From positions 1-64,000 of the forward strand of contig JAFDXI010000139.1 of the NCBI GenBank assembly GCA_018268035.1: DNA of 64,000 nt, written 5' to 3'. Origin of the DNA: Bacteroidota bacterium. Lineage in GTDB: Bacteria > Bacteroidota > Bacteroidia > Chitinophagales > Chitinophagaceae. Below, one piece after another: positions 9,746 to 19,309 of this stretch. The notes below the pieces were generated by a model. The model was not told the DNA's origin, did not search any database, and worked only from the letters and a program-made list of their open reading frames with translations. Position numbers and translations under genes: made by a program. Within the stretch, counting starts at the first letter, position 1; every line of letters starts with the position of its first letter.

Positions 9746-10516
9746 ATGAAAATGAAACAGGAAAATAATTTAAAGCAGTTTTTGGATAGTAAAGTTGAAA
9801 CATACAATCACCTTTCATTTATCAAAGATGACCCTGTTTCTATACCACATTTATTTACCAAAAAACAGGATATTGAAATTGCAGGATTTTTTGCTGCTGT
9901 ATTTGCCTGGGGCAACAGGAAAACCATCATCAACAAATCAACTGAATTGATGCAATTGATGGAAATGCAGCCATATAAATTTTGCATGAACGAGGACTTA
10001 AAACGATTAAAAAAATTATCGGGATTTAAACACAGAACTTTTAACACAACTGACCTTTTATACTTTATTGAATTTTTGCAATACCATTACCACAATCATG
10101 ATTCTTTAGAAACCGCTTTTACAAAATGGGGCAATGATGTTGTAGCAATGTTATCCGGCTTTCATCATTATTTTTTTAGCCTGGATGATGTACCGGCCAG
10201 GACAAAAAAACATATTGCAACACCAATAAAAAAATCAAACTGCAAAAGGCTGAATATGTTTTTACGATGGATGGTACGTACTGATGGTAAGGGTGTTGAT
10301 TTTGGAATTTGGAAAAACATTCACCCATCACAATTGATTTGTCCGGTTGATGTACATGTGGCAAGGGTAGCAAAACGTTTGGGCTTGTTAAGCAGAAAAC
10401 AAATTGACTGGCAGGCAGCAGTTGAATTAACTGAACAACTGAAGAAATTTGATGTACACGATCCGGTGAAATATGATTTCGCATTATTTGGTTTGGGTGC
10501 AATGGAAAAATTCTGA
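9746..10516 (+). CDS. TIGR02757 family protein
   Basis: Conserved Bacteroidota protein of unknown function (TIGR02757/DUF2400). It is recognisable from its opening FLDSKVETYNHLSFIKDDPVSIPH, from the central AGFFAAVFAWGNRKTIINKS, from RMVRTDG-like LRWMVRTDGKGVDFGIWKNI, from CPVDVHVARVAKRLGLL, and from the C-terminus DPVKYDFALFGLGAMEKF, which is complete. The VDVHVARVAKRLGL segment resembles helix-hairpin-helix glycosylases, so a DNA-repair-like fold has been suspected for the family (inference). Starts at 9731, 9746 and 9752 are possible. The palindromic T-rich stretch between 9731 and 9746 looks more like promoter than coding sequence. It is divergent from dnaX. Confidence 0.9.
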   Translation: MKMKQENNLKQFLDSKVETYNHLSFIKDDPVSIPHLFTKKQDIEIAGFFAAVFAWGNRKTIINKSTELMQLMEMQPYKFCMNEDLKRLKKLSGFKHRTFNTTDLLYFIEFLQYHYHNHDSLETAFTKWGNDVVAMLSGFHHYFFSLDDVPARTKKHIATPIKKSNCKRLNMFLRWMVRTDGKGVDFGIWKNIHPSQLICPVDVHVARVAKRLGLLSRKQIDWQAAVELTEQLKKFDVHDPVKYDFALFGLGAMEKF

Positions 10517-10605
10517 TTGTTATAATTATTCTGAAATGAAAACCCTCAATATGATTTAAACAATCTTGTAAAAAAGAATAATAACATTCTTCTTTTCACC
10601 TATAA

Positions 10606-11775
10606 TTATTTCCACCCGTTATTTCTGCATATACCCAACATCAATCCACGTAATTCTGCCAGTCCACGCATCCTGCCTATACAGGAATATCCGGGGTTGG
10701 TGTTCTTGTGTATATCGTCCAATGTTACATGCCCGTGATCGGGCCTAAATGGTATAGATGTATTTAATTTTTGCTGAATAAAAAGTATTGCTTTTACAAT
10801 AGCATACATATCTGTATCCCCATTTAAATGATCAGCTTCAAAAAAATTCCCATATTCATCCCGTTTTGTATTGCGAAGATGTATAAAATGAATGCGGTCA
10901 TCAATTGCATAAATTAATTTCAATAAATTATTTTCACGTGATGCACCAAAAGAACCAGTACAAAAACAGAATCCATTATTATTGCAATCAACTGCATTCA
11001 GGATAAAATCAACATCATTTTTGTTACTTACGACTCTTGGTAAACCTAAAATATCAAAGGGTGGGTCATCCGGATGAATAGCCATCTTCACTCCTTCTGC
11101 TTCGCATACAGGGATAATTTGTTCGAGGAAATATTGCAGATGTTGTCTTAATGTTGCATGATTAATATGTTTATAATTGTCAAGCTGACTTTTTAATTCA
11201 TCAACAGTCAGTTTTTTTTCACCCGGTATGCCAAATAACACTATGGCAGTAAGATCATTTAGCTGTTGGTTTGAGTAAAGACGGAATCTCCGTTCAGCTT
11301 CTTTTAAAATATTTTCCGGGTAACAATCTGCTGCAGCTTTTCTTTTTAAAATATAGATATCAAACACTGCAAGATCAAACCAATTAAAATATAATGCTCT
11401 TGAACCATCAGGCATAACATAATCAAGATTTGTCCTTGTCCAGTCCGTAACGGGCATGAAATTATAAGTTACAGTTTTGATGCCACAGGCCGAAAGGTTG
11501 CGCAACGTTTGCTTATACTGTTCAATATATTTTTTATAATCCCCAGACTGTGTCTTTATAGATTCATGTACAGTTACACTTTCCACAACATCCCAGGTGA
11601 GGCCTGCAGCATCAATAATATTTTTTCTATTTTGGATTGCTTCAATTGTCCAGGTTTCTCCATGAGGGATTTGATGTAATGCAGTTACAATGCCGGTTGC
11701 ACCAGTTTGCTTAATCTCTGATAGTTGAATTGGATCTTCCGGCCCAAACCATCTCCATGTTTGCTTCAGTTGCAT
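10606..11775 (-). CDS. uxuA: Mannonate dehydratase
   Basis: Converts D-mannonate to 2-keto-3-deoxygluconate (KDG) in glucuronate breakdown. The 389 residues match the family from the start (QTWRWFGPEDPIQLSEIKQTGATGIVTALH). The metal and active-site regions follow in order: MAIHPDDPPFDILGLPRVVS, the FCTGSFG motif, FIHLRNTKRD, FFEADHLNGDTDM and PFRPDHGHVTLDD. It lies near kdgK, the enzyme that phosphorylates its product, but on the opposite strand with a lipoprotein gene between. No other uronate gene (uxaC, uxuB, eda) lies in the window. Confidence 0.97.
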   Translation of the reverse strand: MQLKQTWRWFGPEDPIQLSEIKQTGATGIVTALHQIPHGETWTIEAIQNRKNIIDAAGLTWDVVESVTVHESIKTQSGDYKKYIEQYKQTLRNLSACGIKTVTYNFMPVTDWTRTNLDYVMPDGSRALYFNWFDLAVFDIYILKRKAAADCYPENILKEAERRFRLYSNQQLNDLTAIVLFGIPGEKKLTVDELKSQLDNYKHINHATLRQHLQYFLEQIIPVCEAEGVKMAIHPDDPPFDILGLPRVVSNKNDVDFILNAVDCNNNGFCFCTGSFGASRENNLLKLIYAIDDRIHFIHLRNTKRDEYGNFFEADHLNGDTDMYAIVKAILFIQQKLNTSIPFRPDHGHVTLDDIHKNTNPGYSCIGRMRGLAELRGLMLGICRNNGWK

Positions 11776-12103
11776 TGGCGTTTTATTTTTTACAACGAAA
11801 ATAAAAGTAGTTAATTAAATATCTGCCGATAAGTTTAAATGATTGTAATACTACCATGGAAAAATTATTTTCACAAAATAGGAATTTAAATGAGGCATGC
11901 TCGTAAAAGACACACTTTATAAATAAATACCTTTTATGGTTATTTTTTATGATTAAAAAATATCGCAGGGTTTAATGCAAAAGATAATTTTGTTTTTGCA
12001 TGTAAAATTTTTGTGAAGTAAGTCATACAAGAAATTTACAGCGATTGCAAAACCAGGGATGAGGCTTTGCAAAAATTTTAAAATCAATAAAAAAATCCAA
12101 AGA
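11776..12103. promoter_or_regulatory. Divergent promoter region between uxuA and the beta-helix lipoprotein gene
   Basis: This 330-bp AT-rich gap contains an inverted repeat, atgcaaaa (11975-11982) and tttttgcat (11993-12001), that could be an operator for either gene. No known motif was matched. Confidence 0.3.
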
Positions 12104-13306
12104 ATGAAAAACCTGATTACAGTATTATTACTGTCTTTAACCATGTTTGCGTGTAAGAAGGACATTGATTTTACACAACAAAATTCAAATGATGTTTCAA
12201 ACGCAACCAGCAAAAACAAAAGAATTTATTTTACCAATACAGGTAACTGGGTTGACCAGAATTTCAACTACAATCCAGGGGATACATTTGTTTTAAAAGC
12301 TGGTATTAACTATACATATTTTAGCATGGCAAATGTGCACGATATTGTATTCATTAATGAAGGTGGTATAGCCAAACTTCAAAATGGTTTTAATTTCAAC
12401 AGTTGCACAAATATTACAATTACAGGTACAGGTTCCAAAGATTTTTACGGAATTGAAATTGCCGGTCACACCAGTGGTGATGTAGGCATTGATATAAACG
12501 GTAAGTCTTCACACATCACCTGCAACAATATATATATCCATGATAAAACTTATGGTTTCTGGGTAAAGCAGGAAGTAGCCAGCACCTGTGATCAAAGTTT
12601 ATATTATCCTAACTGGTATATGGACAGCATCTTTATCCATCATTGTATGATTAAAAGAATGAATCAGGAAGGAATGTATATTGGAAGCACCGGCGAAAAT
12701 GCAGACAGGGTGAATGGCTGTGGCCAATATCCTTATCCAATGCGGTTGAAAAATGTTCATATCTATAACAATATTGTTGATTCAACCGGCAGAGGAGGCA
12801 TCATGCTTTCAGGTGCTGATAAAGGAAAAAATATTATTTCCGGCAACACAGTTACAAGATGCGGATATGAAATGAACAGCTACCAGGGCAATGGTATTGT
12901 TATTGGCGGAAATGCTTATGCCAATATTGACAGCAATACTATCAAAAATACTTTGTGTGATGGAATATGGGTATTAGGTTGTGGCACAACAAGGGTAAGA
13001 AATAATAAAATTGACAGCAGTGGCTGGTTAAATGGACAGTATGCTGGTTATATGCATGGAATAGCATTTGACACACGGCCTTCATTTCCATTCAGGCAAT
13101 CTACTTTCAGGATTAAAGGCAACAAAATTGGAAAACATACTGATGTTGTAGATATTTATATTTATAACACTCCTCAAAATCTTGAAGGCAAATCTGCCAG
13201 CGGCTTCAGCACAACAAATAATTTAATTTATAATAATAAAAATAAAAACAATGGTAATGCTTCTGTTGCCACTCAAGGTGGAATAGTATATTCAACAACT
13301 CCATAG
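12104..13306 (+). CDS. Right-handed beta-helix lipoprotein
   Basis: Predicted lipoprotein of about 400 residues. The start at 12104 gives a signal peptide MKNLITVLLLSLTMFAC with lipobox cysteine, followed by KKDID. An upstream in-frame ATG (12059) would bury this signal. The body has many short repeats of the parallel beta-helix type (ITITGTGSKDFYG, NVHIYNNIVDSTGRGGIML, NIISGNTVTRC, NIDSNTIKN, RVRNNKIDSSG), as in pectate lyases and other polysaccharide-binding proteins. It lies between uxuA and kdgK, so a role in uronate-containing polysaccharide binding or lysis is plausible. No catalytic residues can be assigned. A terminator follows. Confidence 0.85.
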   Translation: MKNLITVLLLSLTMFACKKDIDFTQQNSNDVSNATSKNKRIYFTNTGNWVDQNFNYNPGDTFVLKAGINYTYFSMANVHDIVFINEGGIAKLQNGFNFNSCTNITITGTGSKDFYGIEIAGHTSGDVGIDINGKSSHITCNNIYIHDKTYGFWVKQEVASTCDQSLYYPNWYMDSIFIHHCMIKRMNQEGMYIGSTGENADRVNGCGQYPYPMRLKNVHIYNNIVDSTGRGGIMLSGADKGKNIISGNTVTRCGYEMNSYQGNGIVIGGNAYANIDSNTIKNTLCDGIWVLGCGTTRVRNNKIDSSGWLNGQYAGYMHGIAFDTRPSFPFRQSTFRIKGNKIGKHTDVVDIYIYNTPQNLEGKSASGFSTTNNLIYNNKNKNNGNASVATQGGIVYSTTP

Positions 13307-13323
13307 TAAAATGACATTGCTGA

Positions 13324-13361
13324 TAAAAGCCTGCTTGATTTGATTAAGCAGGCTTTATTTT
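13324..13361 (+). terminator. Intrinsic terminator after the beta-helix lipoprotein gene
   Basis: The arms taaaagcctgctt (13324-13336) and aagcaggcttta (13346-13357) are followed by a T-rich tail. Confidence 0.85.
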
Positions 13362-13448
13362 TATATTATATCAAATTCAATATATTCCCATAAAGATTTT
13401 ATAATTGCATTGTTATAAAGATGGACAGTAATTAAAAAATTATTGACA

Positions 13449-14459
13449 ATGGTTTTATGTTTTGGAGAATTATTATTGAGATTATCCCCGGACACCAATG
13501 ATGAATGGATTAAAAAAAATTCATTAAATGTTTATTTAGGCGGCTCAGAGTTTAATGTTGCTGCAGCTTTGGCAAAATGGAAAACGCCTGTTTGCTATTG
13601 CACCGTCTTGCCTGAAAATTTTCTGACAACTTCCATCATCAACCAGATAAACAAACAAAATATTGATACAACAACAGTTCAATACAGTGGTGATAAAATG
13701 GGTTTGTATTACCTCACAAAAGGTGCTGAAATACAACATACCGAAGTTATTTACGACAGGCAACATACTGCTTTTAGTAAATTACAACCAGGTACCATTG
13801 ATTGGGATAAAGTATTAAACGGCATCCGATGGCTTCATTTCAGTGCTATCACTCCAGCATTGGGTGAAAATGTTGCACTCGTTTGTAAAGAAGCGCTCCA
13901 GGCATGTGCTAAAAAAAATATCACTGTATCGGTTGATCTTAATTTCAGGTCAAAACTTTGGCAATACGGCAAAAGGGCAGATGAAATAATGCCTGAGCTT
14001 GTTCAATATTGTGACATAGTGATGGGAAATATCTGGGCTGCAGGAACAATGTTGAAAATAAAATTGCCTTCATCAATTGATTCTGACAATACAAAAGAAT
14101 ATTTTACTGAGCAGGCAAAAAAAATATCTGAAAATATAATTCAGCAATTTCCAAAATGTAAGATAGTGGCAAACACTTTCCGTTTTTCAAAATCAGTTAT
14201 TGAATATTACGGGACGCTTTTCACCAATAACAAAATATATGTCTCCGCCAAATATCAATCCGAATCAGTTACTGACAGAGTGGGCAGCGGCGATTGTTTT
14301 ATGGCAGGTTTGATCTATGGAATTCTTAACCATCTGCCAAACCAACAGGTAATCAATTTTGCAACCGGCGCTGCTTTTCAAAAACTATTTATAACAGGTG
14401 ACATCACAGATAAAACAGTAGAAGAAGTGCGAGCATTTGTTCAGCAATATTCACATTGA
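13449..14459 (+). CDS. kdgK: 2-keto-3-deoxygluconate kinase (PfkB family)
   Basis: Ribokinase-fold sugar kinase, most likely phosphorylating KDG to KDPG. It shows the PfkB N-terminal signature region (GGSEFNVAAALAKWK, about 28-42) and the C-terminal ATP-binding/catalytic signature VTDRVGSGDCFMAGLIYG with the catalytic Asp in GSGD (about 280). ATG 13449 is preferred to the TTG two codons upstream. Specificity for KDG rests on similarity to the KDG-kinase subgroup (VLCFGELLLRLSP start) and on the nearby mannonate dehydratase gene. Its end lies 3 bp from the convergent oxidoreductase gene. Confidence 0.88.
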   Translation: MVLCFGELLLRLSPDTNDEWIKKNSLNVYLGGSEFNVAAALAKWKTPVCYCTVLPENFLTTSIINQINKQNIDTTTVQYSGDKMGLYYLTKGAEIQHTEVIYDRQHTAFSKLQPGTIDWDKVLNGIRWLHFSAITPALGENVALVCKEALQACAKKNITVSVDLNFRSKLWQYGKRADEIMPELVQYCDIVMGNIWAAGTMLKIKLPSSIDSDNTKEYFTEQAKKISENIIQQFPKCKIVANTFRFSKSVIEYYGTLFTNNKIYVSAKYQSESVTDRVGSGDCFMAGLIYGILNHLPNQQVINFATGAAFQKLFITGDITDKTVEEVRAFVQQYSH

Positions 14460-14462
14460 TGT

Positions 14463-15512
14463 TTATACCGGAATCTGAAGTGTAACATCACCATTCACAG
14501 GATGGCCAACACAGGTTAACACAATATGTTGCTGCAATTCTTTTTCAGTCAATACTTCATTATATGAATGCCACACTTCGCCATGCAAACATTTTGCAGC
14601 GCAACTGCCACAACGACCAGCTTCACAACTATATGGTAAAATAATCCCTGCTTTCTTTGCCGATTGTAAAATAGAATCAGGGAAGTTTACTTTGAAATGA
14701 TATTCTCTCCCATTCAAATTGAAATAAACAGTTCTGGAATTTTTATCTGGTGGTGCAGCGTCCCGTTTTCGGATTGCATTGATAGCAAAATCTTCACGCC
14801 TGATATTACGTTGCGGCACATCATTTTCCTGTAAAGTATAAATACATAACCGCATATATGCATCAGGACCGCAGATATAAAATAACGTGTCAGCAATTGA
14901 CGTAGTATTTAAATCATGCAGCATTTGAATAATCATATTCCTATGCAATCGTGCAGCAGCAAGCTGTACTGAATTGCTGAATAAAAATTTTACTTGAAAA
15001 CGTCTATGAAATTTTTTTCTTAACCATTCCAACTCATTGTAAAAAATCGTTTTCTCCTGTGATGCATTACTATAAACCAATATAACATTGACATAGTGAT
15101 ATGCATACAGTAAAGTTTTGATTAAAGAAAATACAGGCGTGATGCCACTGCCTGCAGCAAAAAAGAAAAACTGCTTGAAATCATTAATATTTTCAGGCAA
15201 TGTAAAAAGACCCCCGGCACCAATAGTGATGAGTTCATCACCTTCAACTGCAGCATCCACCAACTGCCTCGAAAAAAAACCATTTTCAACACGTTTTACG
15301 CCAATAGATAAGGGTTCATTTATAGCTGGTGTTGATGTAATGGAATAAGACCGGCGTATTTCTTCATCATGATCATAACTGACTAAAGTCAGATATTGGC
15401 CAGGCTTATATTGTATTGCCTGATCATCATCCAACACAAATGTTTTAAAACCTTTTACATTTTCACTTACTGATTTTATCCTGATCCTTTTGTATAAATT
15501 ATTTTCAATCAT
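14463..15512 (-). CDS. PaaE-like ferredoxin-NAD(P)H reductase
   Basis: A 349-residue electron-transfer flavoprotein with three modules. The FAD domain has RRSYSITSTP (about 54-63). The NAD(P)H domain has FFAAGSGITPVFSLIKTLL (about 115-133). The C-terminal plant-type 2Fe-2S domain has SCEAGRCGSCAAKCLHG and the last ligand in VLTCVG. The order is that of PaaE/phenylacetate-epoxidase reductase and related Hmp/HCR-type reductases. No paa genes lie nearby, so it probably serves another oxygenase or desaturase (inference). It is a single gene, convergent with kdgK. Confidence 0.9.
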   Translation of the reverse strand: MIENNLYKRIRIKSVSENVKGFKTFVLDDDQAIQYKPGQYLTLVSYDHDEEIRRSYSITSTPAINEPLSIGVKRVENGFFSRQLVDAAVEGDELITIGAGGLFTLPENINDFKQFFFFAAGSGITPVFSLIKTLLYAYHYVNVILVYSNASQEKTIFYNELEWLRKKFHRRFQVKFLFSNSVQLAAARLHRNMIIQMLHDLNTTSIADTLFYICGPDAYMRLCIYTLQENDVPQRNIRREDFAINAIRKRDAAPPDKNSRTVYFNLNGREYHFKVNFPDSILQSAKKAGIILPYSCEAGRCGSCAAKCLHGEVWHSYNEVLTEKELQQHIVLTCVGHPVNGDVTLQIPV

Positions 15513-15550
15513 AGAGAATTAAACAACTGTAAAAATATACAGCAGCGCTG

Positions 15551-15584
15551 AAAATAAAAAGCCACTGCATGATGCAATGGCTTT
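15551..15584 (-). terminator. Intrinsic terminator downstream of the amylase gene
   Basis: The arms at 15558-15570 and 15572-15584 (atgcaatggcttt) form a 12-13 bp stem with one mismatch. On the minus strand a T-rich tail (15551-15560) follows. Confidence 0.75.
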
Positions 15585-15603
15585 CTTTCTTTTTTTCAAT
15601 TGT

Positions 15604-18600
15604 TTATTCAACCACTAATTTTTGTGTATCGGTATTTTTATCAGTAACTATTTTTATCACATACACTCCTTTACTCAAATTACCAACAGGTATGTTGATA
15701 GACTGATTTGCCATTACATTGCTGACTGATGTATGATAGACTATTTTACCATTCAGATTACAAACAGCAATATCAGTTTTTGTATAATTATTTAAAGGAT
15801 ATAATGTCGCCTTGTCTTTTGCAGGATTCGGATAAACATTCCAACGTTTAATTGCATCAGCCATATTTACTTTTTTTATTTCTGAATATTGATAGCTGCC
15901 ATCTTTATCAATTTGTTTTATCCTGTAATAGTTGATCCCGCTTAAAGGAAGATTATCAGTGAAAGAATATTTTTTCATATTGGCGCCATTAACAACATTC
16001 ACTGTACCAATTTTTGTAAAATGCACACCGTCATTGCTGCGTTCAATTTCATAATGATCATTATTAACGCTGCTTTGAACACTCCAGTTTAAGAAAACTG
16101 AATGCATGCCATTTTTCTGTGCTGAAAAATTAAGCCATTCCACTGCCAGCACTGTTCCTTTTACATCTTTATTTGTATAAACATAATATTCGCCCGGTTG
16201 CAGAGTAACAGTGTAAGATGTAGAACTAACAGTGATATTTCCATCGGTTAAATAACTATACCATTTACCTGTGGTTGGGAAAGTTACAGTTGCAGTTTTT
16301 GCTTTTATACCAAAATTACCAAACACCATCACCTGAAGGTTGCTACCAGAAATGCTTTGCCATTTTATTGTATCAGAAAGATTGTAAGCTGTTGTTCCAT
16401 TGATAAATGTTGACGCATAATCAGGATATAGTTTCAGGTGAATGAGATCAGCATATACATCATACAATGCTTTTCTGTTGGCATCATTATAGTATTCCCA
16501 ATGTGGTGGCTTTGGATCTAATCGGCAATTACTGTTCACTGTGCCATCAGTACAACGGTTGATTGAAAGATCATACCCTAACTCACCAAACTCCCACAAC
16601 ATTTTCGGGCCTGGCTGTGTTGCCCAGAATGCTGCCGCCATTCCATTTCTTGAAAGACCGGTAGGAATATTTTTTACATTATAAGAGCCACTGGCAGCTC
16701 CATATTGTTCATTTTTATACATCAGCCTTTCTTCATCATGGCTTTCCTGGTAAGTAACAAGATTGGGGTCTGCAAAACCATGGCTGGTATATAAACCATA
16801 ATTAAAATCCCAACCATCTTTATAACCCATTGTTGCCTGGTTATAATTATAATTTTCATTACCCCACAACATCATACCATCTGCTGATTCGACTTTTTGT
16901 TCGCTATCATCTGCAAACATTTCCAAAATACAATAACTGTTAGTTGATGCAGCCTGCATATAACCATAATATTTTTCCCAGATATCAATACGACTTTGAT
17001 CATATTGGCCCCAGGCATTTACATCACAGTTGTTGCCAGTATTATCACAGGTCTGTTTTTGTGTAAACCCTTTAGCAAGATCCCATCTAAAACCATCAAT
17101 CTTATAGTTGGTTAACCAAAAATTAATCACCCTATGCACAAAGTCCTGCGTAGCTGTGCTTTCATGATTAAAATCATAACCAACATTATATGCATGTTTG
17201 GCATATTGATTAAACCAGGGGCTGTTTGCAGCAGGCACATTCAATGTACTGTCCCAATACATTTGAACCATAGGCGACTGACCGAAAGAATGATTCATCA
17301 CCATATCCATGATGACAGCAATGCCTCTTTGATGACATGCATCAATAAATTGTTTCACCACATTTTCAGGGCCATAAGCTTTATCCGGTGCAAAATAAAA
17401 ATCAGGGTTATAACCCCAACTGCTGTTGCCTTCAAACTCATTGAAAGGCATCACTTCAATTGCATTCACACCCAGCCTTTGCAGGTAACTTAGAGTATCA
17501 ATCAGTGTTTGAAAATTTCCCGCTGCAGTAAAATCTCTCACTAACAATTCATAAATAACCAGGTTTTGTTTATTGGGCCTATTGAAATTATTTATCTGCC
17601 AGTTGTAAGCTTGTTTTGCTGTTTGTAACACACTCACAATACCAGTTGTTTTCCCAGTTGGATAAGCTTTGAGGTTTGGATATGTTGAAGAAGAAATATA
17701 CGGATCGTTATCAGGATCCAGGATTTTTTCACAATTATAATCAGCCACTTTTAATGAACCGTCAATTAAATATTGATATGCATACTCTGTCCCTTTTTGT
17801 AAACCTGTTATTCTAATCCAAAAACGCTGTTTGTCGGGTGTAACATTCATTAAATATTTTGATGAAAGCTGCCAGTTATTGAAATCACCTTCTACATAAA
17901 TATAATTTTTCAAAGGGGCATATAATACCAGTACTACAGATGTATCACCCTGTTCATAATTGATGCCATCCGTATCACCTACCGGTATTGGCGCAGTGGT
18001 AACAGTTGGTGTCACAATAAATGTTGATGTATCATAAGCAGTGCTACCACTGACAGCTTTAGCTATGATAGTTTGCGGCCCGCCGACAGCAATAGTAGTG
18101 TTGACTGATAAAGTTGTACCACTACCCGAACTGATTTGAGTGCCATTAAACATTATACTTAATGCACCACTTACACTTGACTTCATAGTGATAGCAAGCG
18201 GGTCGCCAACATTTTTTGCAACAGGCTCTGGTATGGGATAATATGTGGGTTGTTGTAATGGCACATCAATGCGTGCATAAACGCCATTATCATAAACGGG
18301 CACATACATATCGCTGCCATCAGCATTTCGCTGCACAGTATTACCGTTACCACTTCTGAAAAGGATGGCAATTTTTTGAATGGTTTCTGATGAATTGGAA
18401 ATGCCAAAAAAACTGCGCAACCCACCATTGATGGTATATTTCCATTTATTACTACCCAGGTAAACACATTGGGCTGCGGCTGTTGTGGTGCCCCATGAAA
18501 ATTTCACATATTTCCAGTCTGATGATGATGAACTGAGATTAGTGATGACGCCAATATGAACATACACATCTGTTGTGGGTGTGTAATTCAACAGACCTTT

Positions 18601-18741
18601 ATTGCCATAATTAGCATCCATAGTTATAACAACTGAAGAAGAACTTTCCTGAATAAAGTCAGGTGTCCATGATAACAATTGCGCATTGGCGCAGACAACA
18701 AATAACAAAAAGAAAGGGAGTAATAATTTTTTTATACGCAT
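15604..18741 (-). CDS. Secreted GH13 alpha-amylase with T9SS C-terminal signal
   Basis: Extracellular starch/glycan-active enzyme of 1045 residues. A signal peptide (about 1-20, ending CANAQ) is followed by a starch-binding/E-set region and a CBM48-like module (YIYVEGDFNNWQLSSKYLMN). The GH13 barrel has the conserved regions DMVMNHSFG, GFRWDLAKGF (nucleophile Asp), CILEMFADDSE (acid/base Glu) and YQESHDEER (third Asp). After a C-terminal beta-sandwich and a fibronectin-like segment, the last 80 residues (WNVYPNPAKDKATLYPL to VYVIKIVTDKNTDTQKLVVE) are a type A sorting domain for the type IX secretion system. It is a single gene with its own terminator. Confidence 0.96.
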   Translation of the reverse strand: MRIKKLLLPFFLLFVVCANAQLLSWTPDFIQESSSSVVITMDANYGNKGLLNYTPTTDVYVHIGVITNLSSSSSDWKYVKFSWGTTTAAAQCVYLGSNKWKYTINGGLRSFFGISNSSETIQKIAILFRSGNGNTVQRNADGSDMYVPVYDNGVYARIDVPLQQPTYYPIPEPVAKNVGDPLAITMKSSVSGALSIMFNGTQISSGSGTTLSVNTTIAVGGPQTIIAKAVSGSTAYDTSTFIVTPTVTTAPIPVGDTDGINYEQGDTSVVLVLYAPLKNYIYVEGDFNNWQLSSKYLMNVTPDKQRFWIRITGLQKGTEYAYQYLIDGSLKVADYNCEKILDPDNDPYISSSTYPNLKAYPTGKTTGIVSVLQTAKQAYNWQINNFNRPNKQNLVIYELLVRDFTAAGNFQTLIDTLSYLQRLGVNAIEVMPFNEFEGNSSWGYNPDFYFAPDKAYGPENVVKQFIDACHQRGIAVIMDMVMNHSFGQSPMVQMYWDSTLNVPAANSPWFNQYAKHAYNVGYDFNHESTATQDFVHRVINFWLTNYKIDGFRWDLAKGFTQKQTCDNTGNNCDVNAWGQYDQSRIDIWEKYYGYMQAASTNSYCILEMFADDSEQKVESADGMMLWGNENYNYNQATMGYKDGWDFNYGLYTSHGFADPNLVTYQESHDEERLMYKNEQYGAASGSYNVKNIPTGLSRNGMAAAFWATQPGPKMLWEFGELGYDLSINRCTDGTVNSNCRLDPKPPHWEYYNDANRKALYDVYADLIHLKLYPDYASTFINGTTAYNLSDTIKWQSISGSNLQVMVFGNFGIKAKTATVTFPTTGKWYSYLTDGNITVSSTSYTVTLQPGEYYVYTNKDVKGTVLAVEWLNFSAQKNGMHSVFLNWSVQSSVNNDHYEIERSNDGVHFTKIGTVNVVNGANMKKYSFTDNLPLSGINYYRIKQIDKDGSYQYSEIKKVNMADAIKRWNVYPNPAKDKATLYPLNNYTKTDIAVCNLNGKIVYHTSVSNVMANQSINIPVGNLSKGVYVIKIVTDKNTDTQKLVVE

Positions 18742-19309
18742 ATCAATATTTTTATTAGCCTATAATGCCGTTTACATATTTAGAATAGAATATCAGGAAA
18801 ATAATTTCATACTATAGAAGAAATACAAAACATTTTTGATAAGCAATGCATTCATACAAAGCAGGCAAATTTTTTTAAAAAACAAATATGTGTAATTTTT
18901 ACACATTAAGCAAAAAATATTTTTCTCCCAGCTTAACACCTCAATTTTTTATGATTGAAAGGACAATTTATTTAAAGTAAAAAGTATAATAAGAAACTAA
19001 ATAATATTCCCGTATTTGTATCGCCAACAATTATATCTTTCAATTGAAATATCCTTAACCGAAGTTTCATCAGATACCTATACAAATGATGGCCATATTG
19101 AAAAAGATTACATGTTTATATTGTCTTATGCATAACAAAAAATGAAAATGCATTACTGCTAAATTTGGATTTATATGTTATGTGGAAAAAGGCAAAGAAT
19201 CTCTTAATTTGTGCGAGAAATAAATTGGAAGTTAAGAAATTTTGAATTTCTTATTACAACTTAGATTATTATTTAAAAATTGACTATAGTAAAATTGTTT
19301 TAAAAGTAA
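18742..19309. other. Intergenic AT-rich region
   Basis: A 568-bp gap between divergent genes (amylase and DUF2075). It must hold both promoters. No gene, RNA or repeat was recognised, and base composition is more AT-rich than the flanks. Confidence 0.4.
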
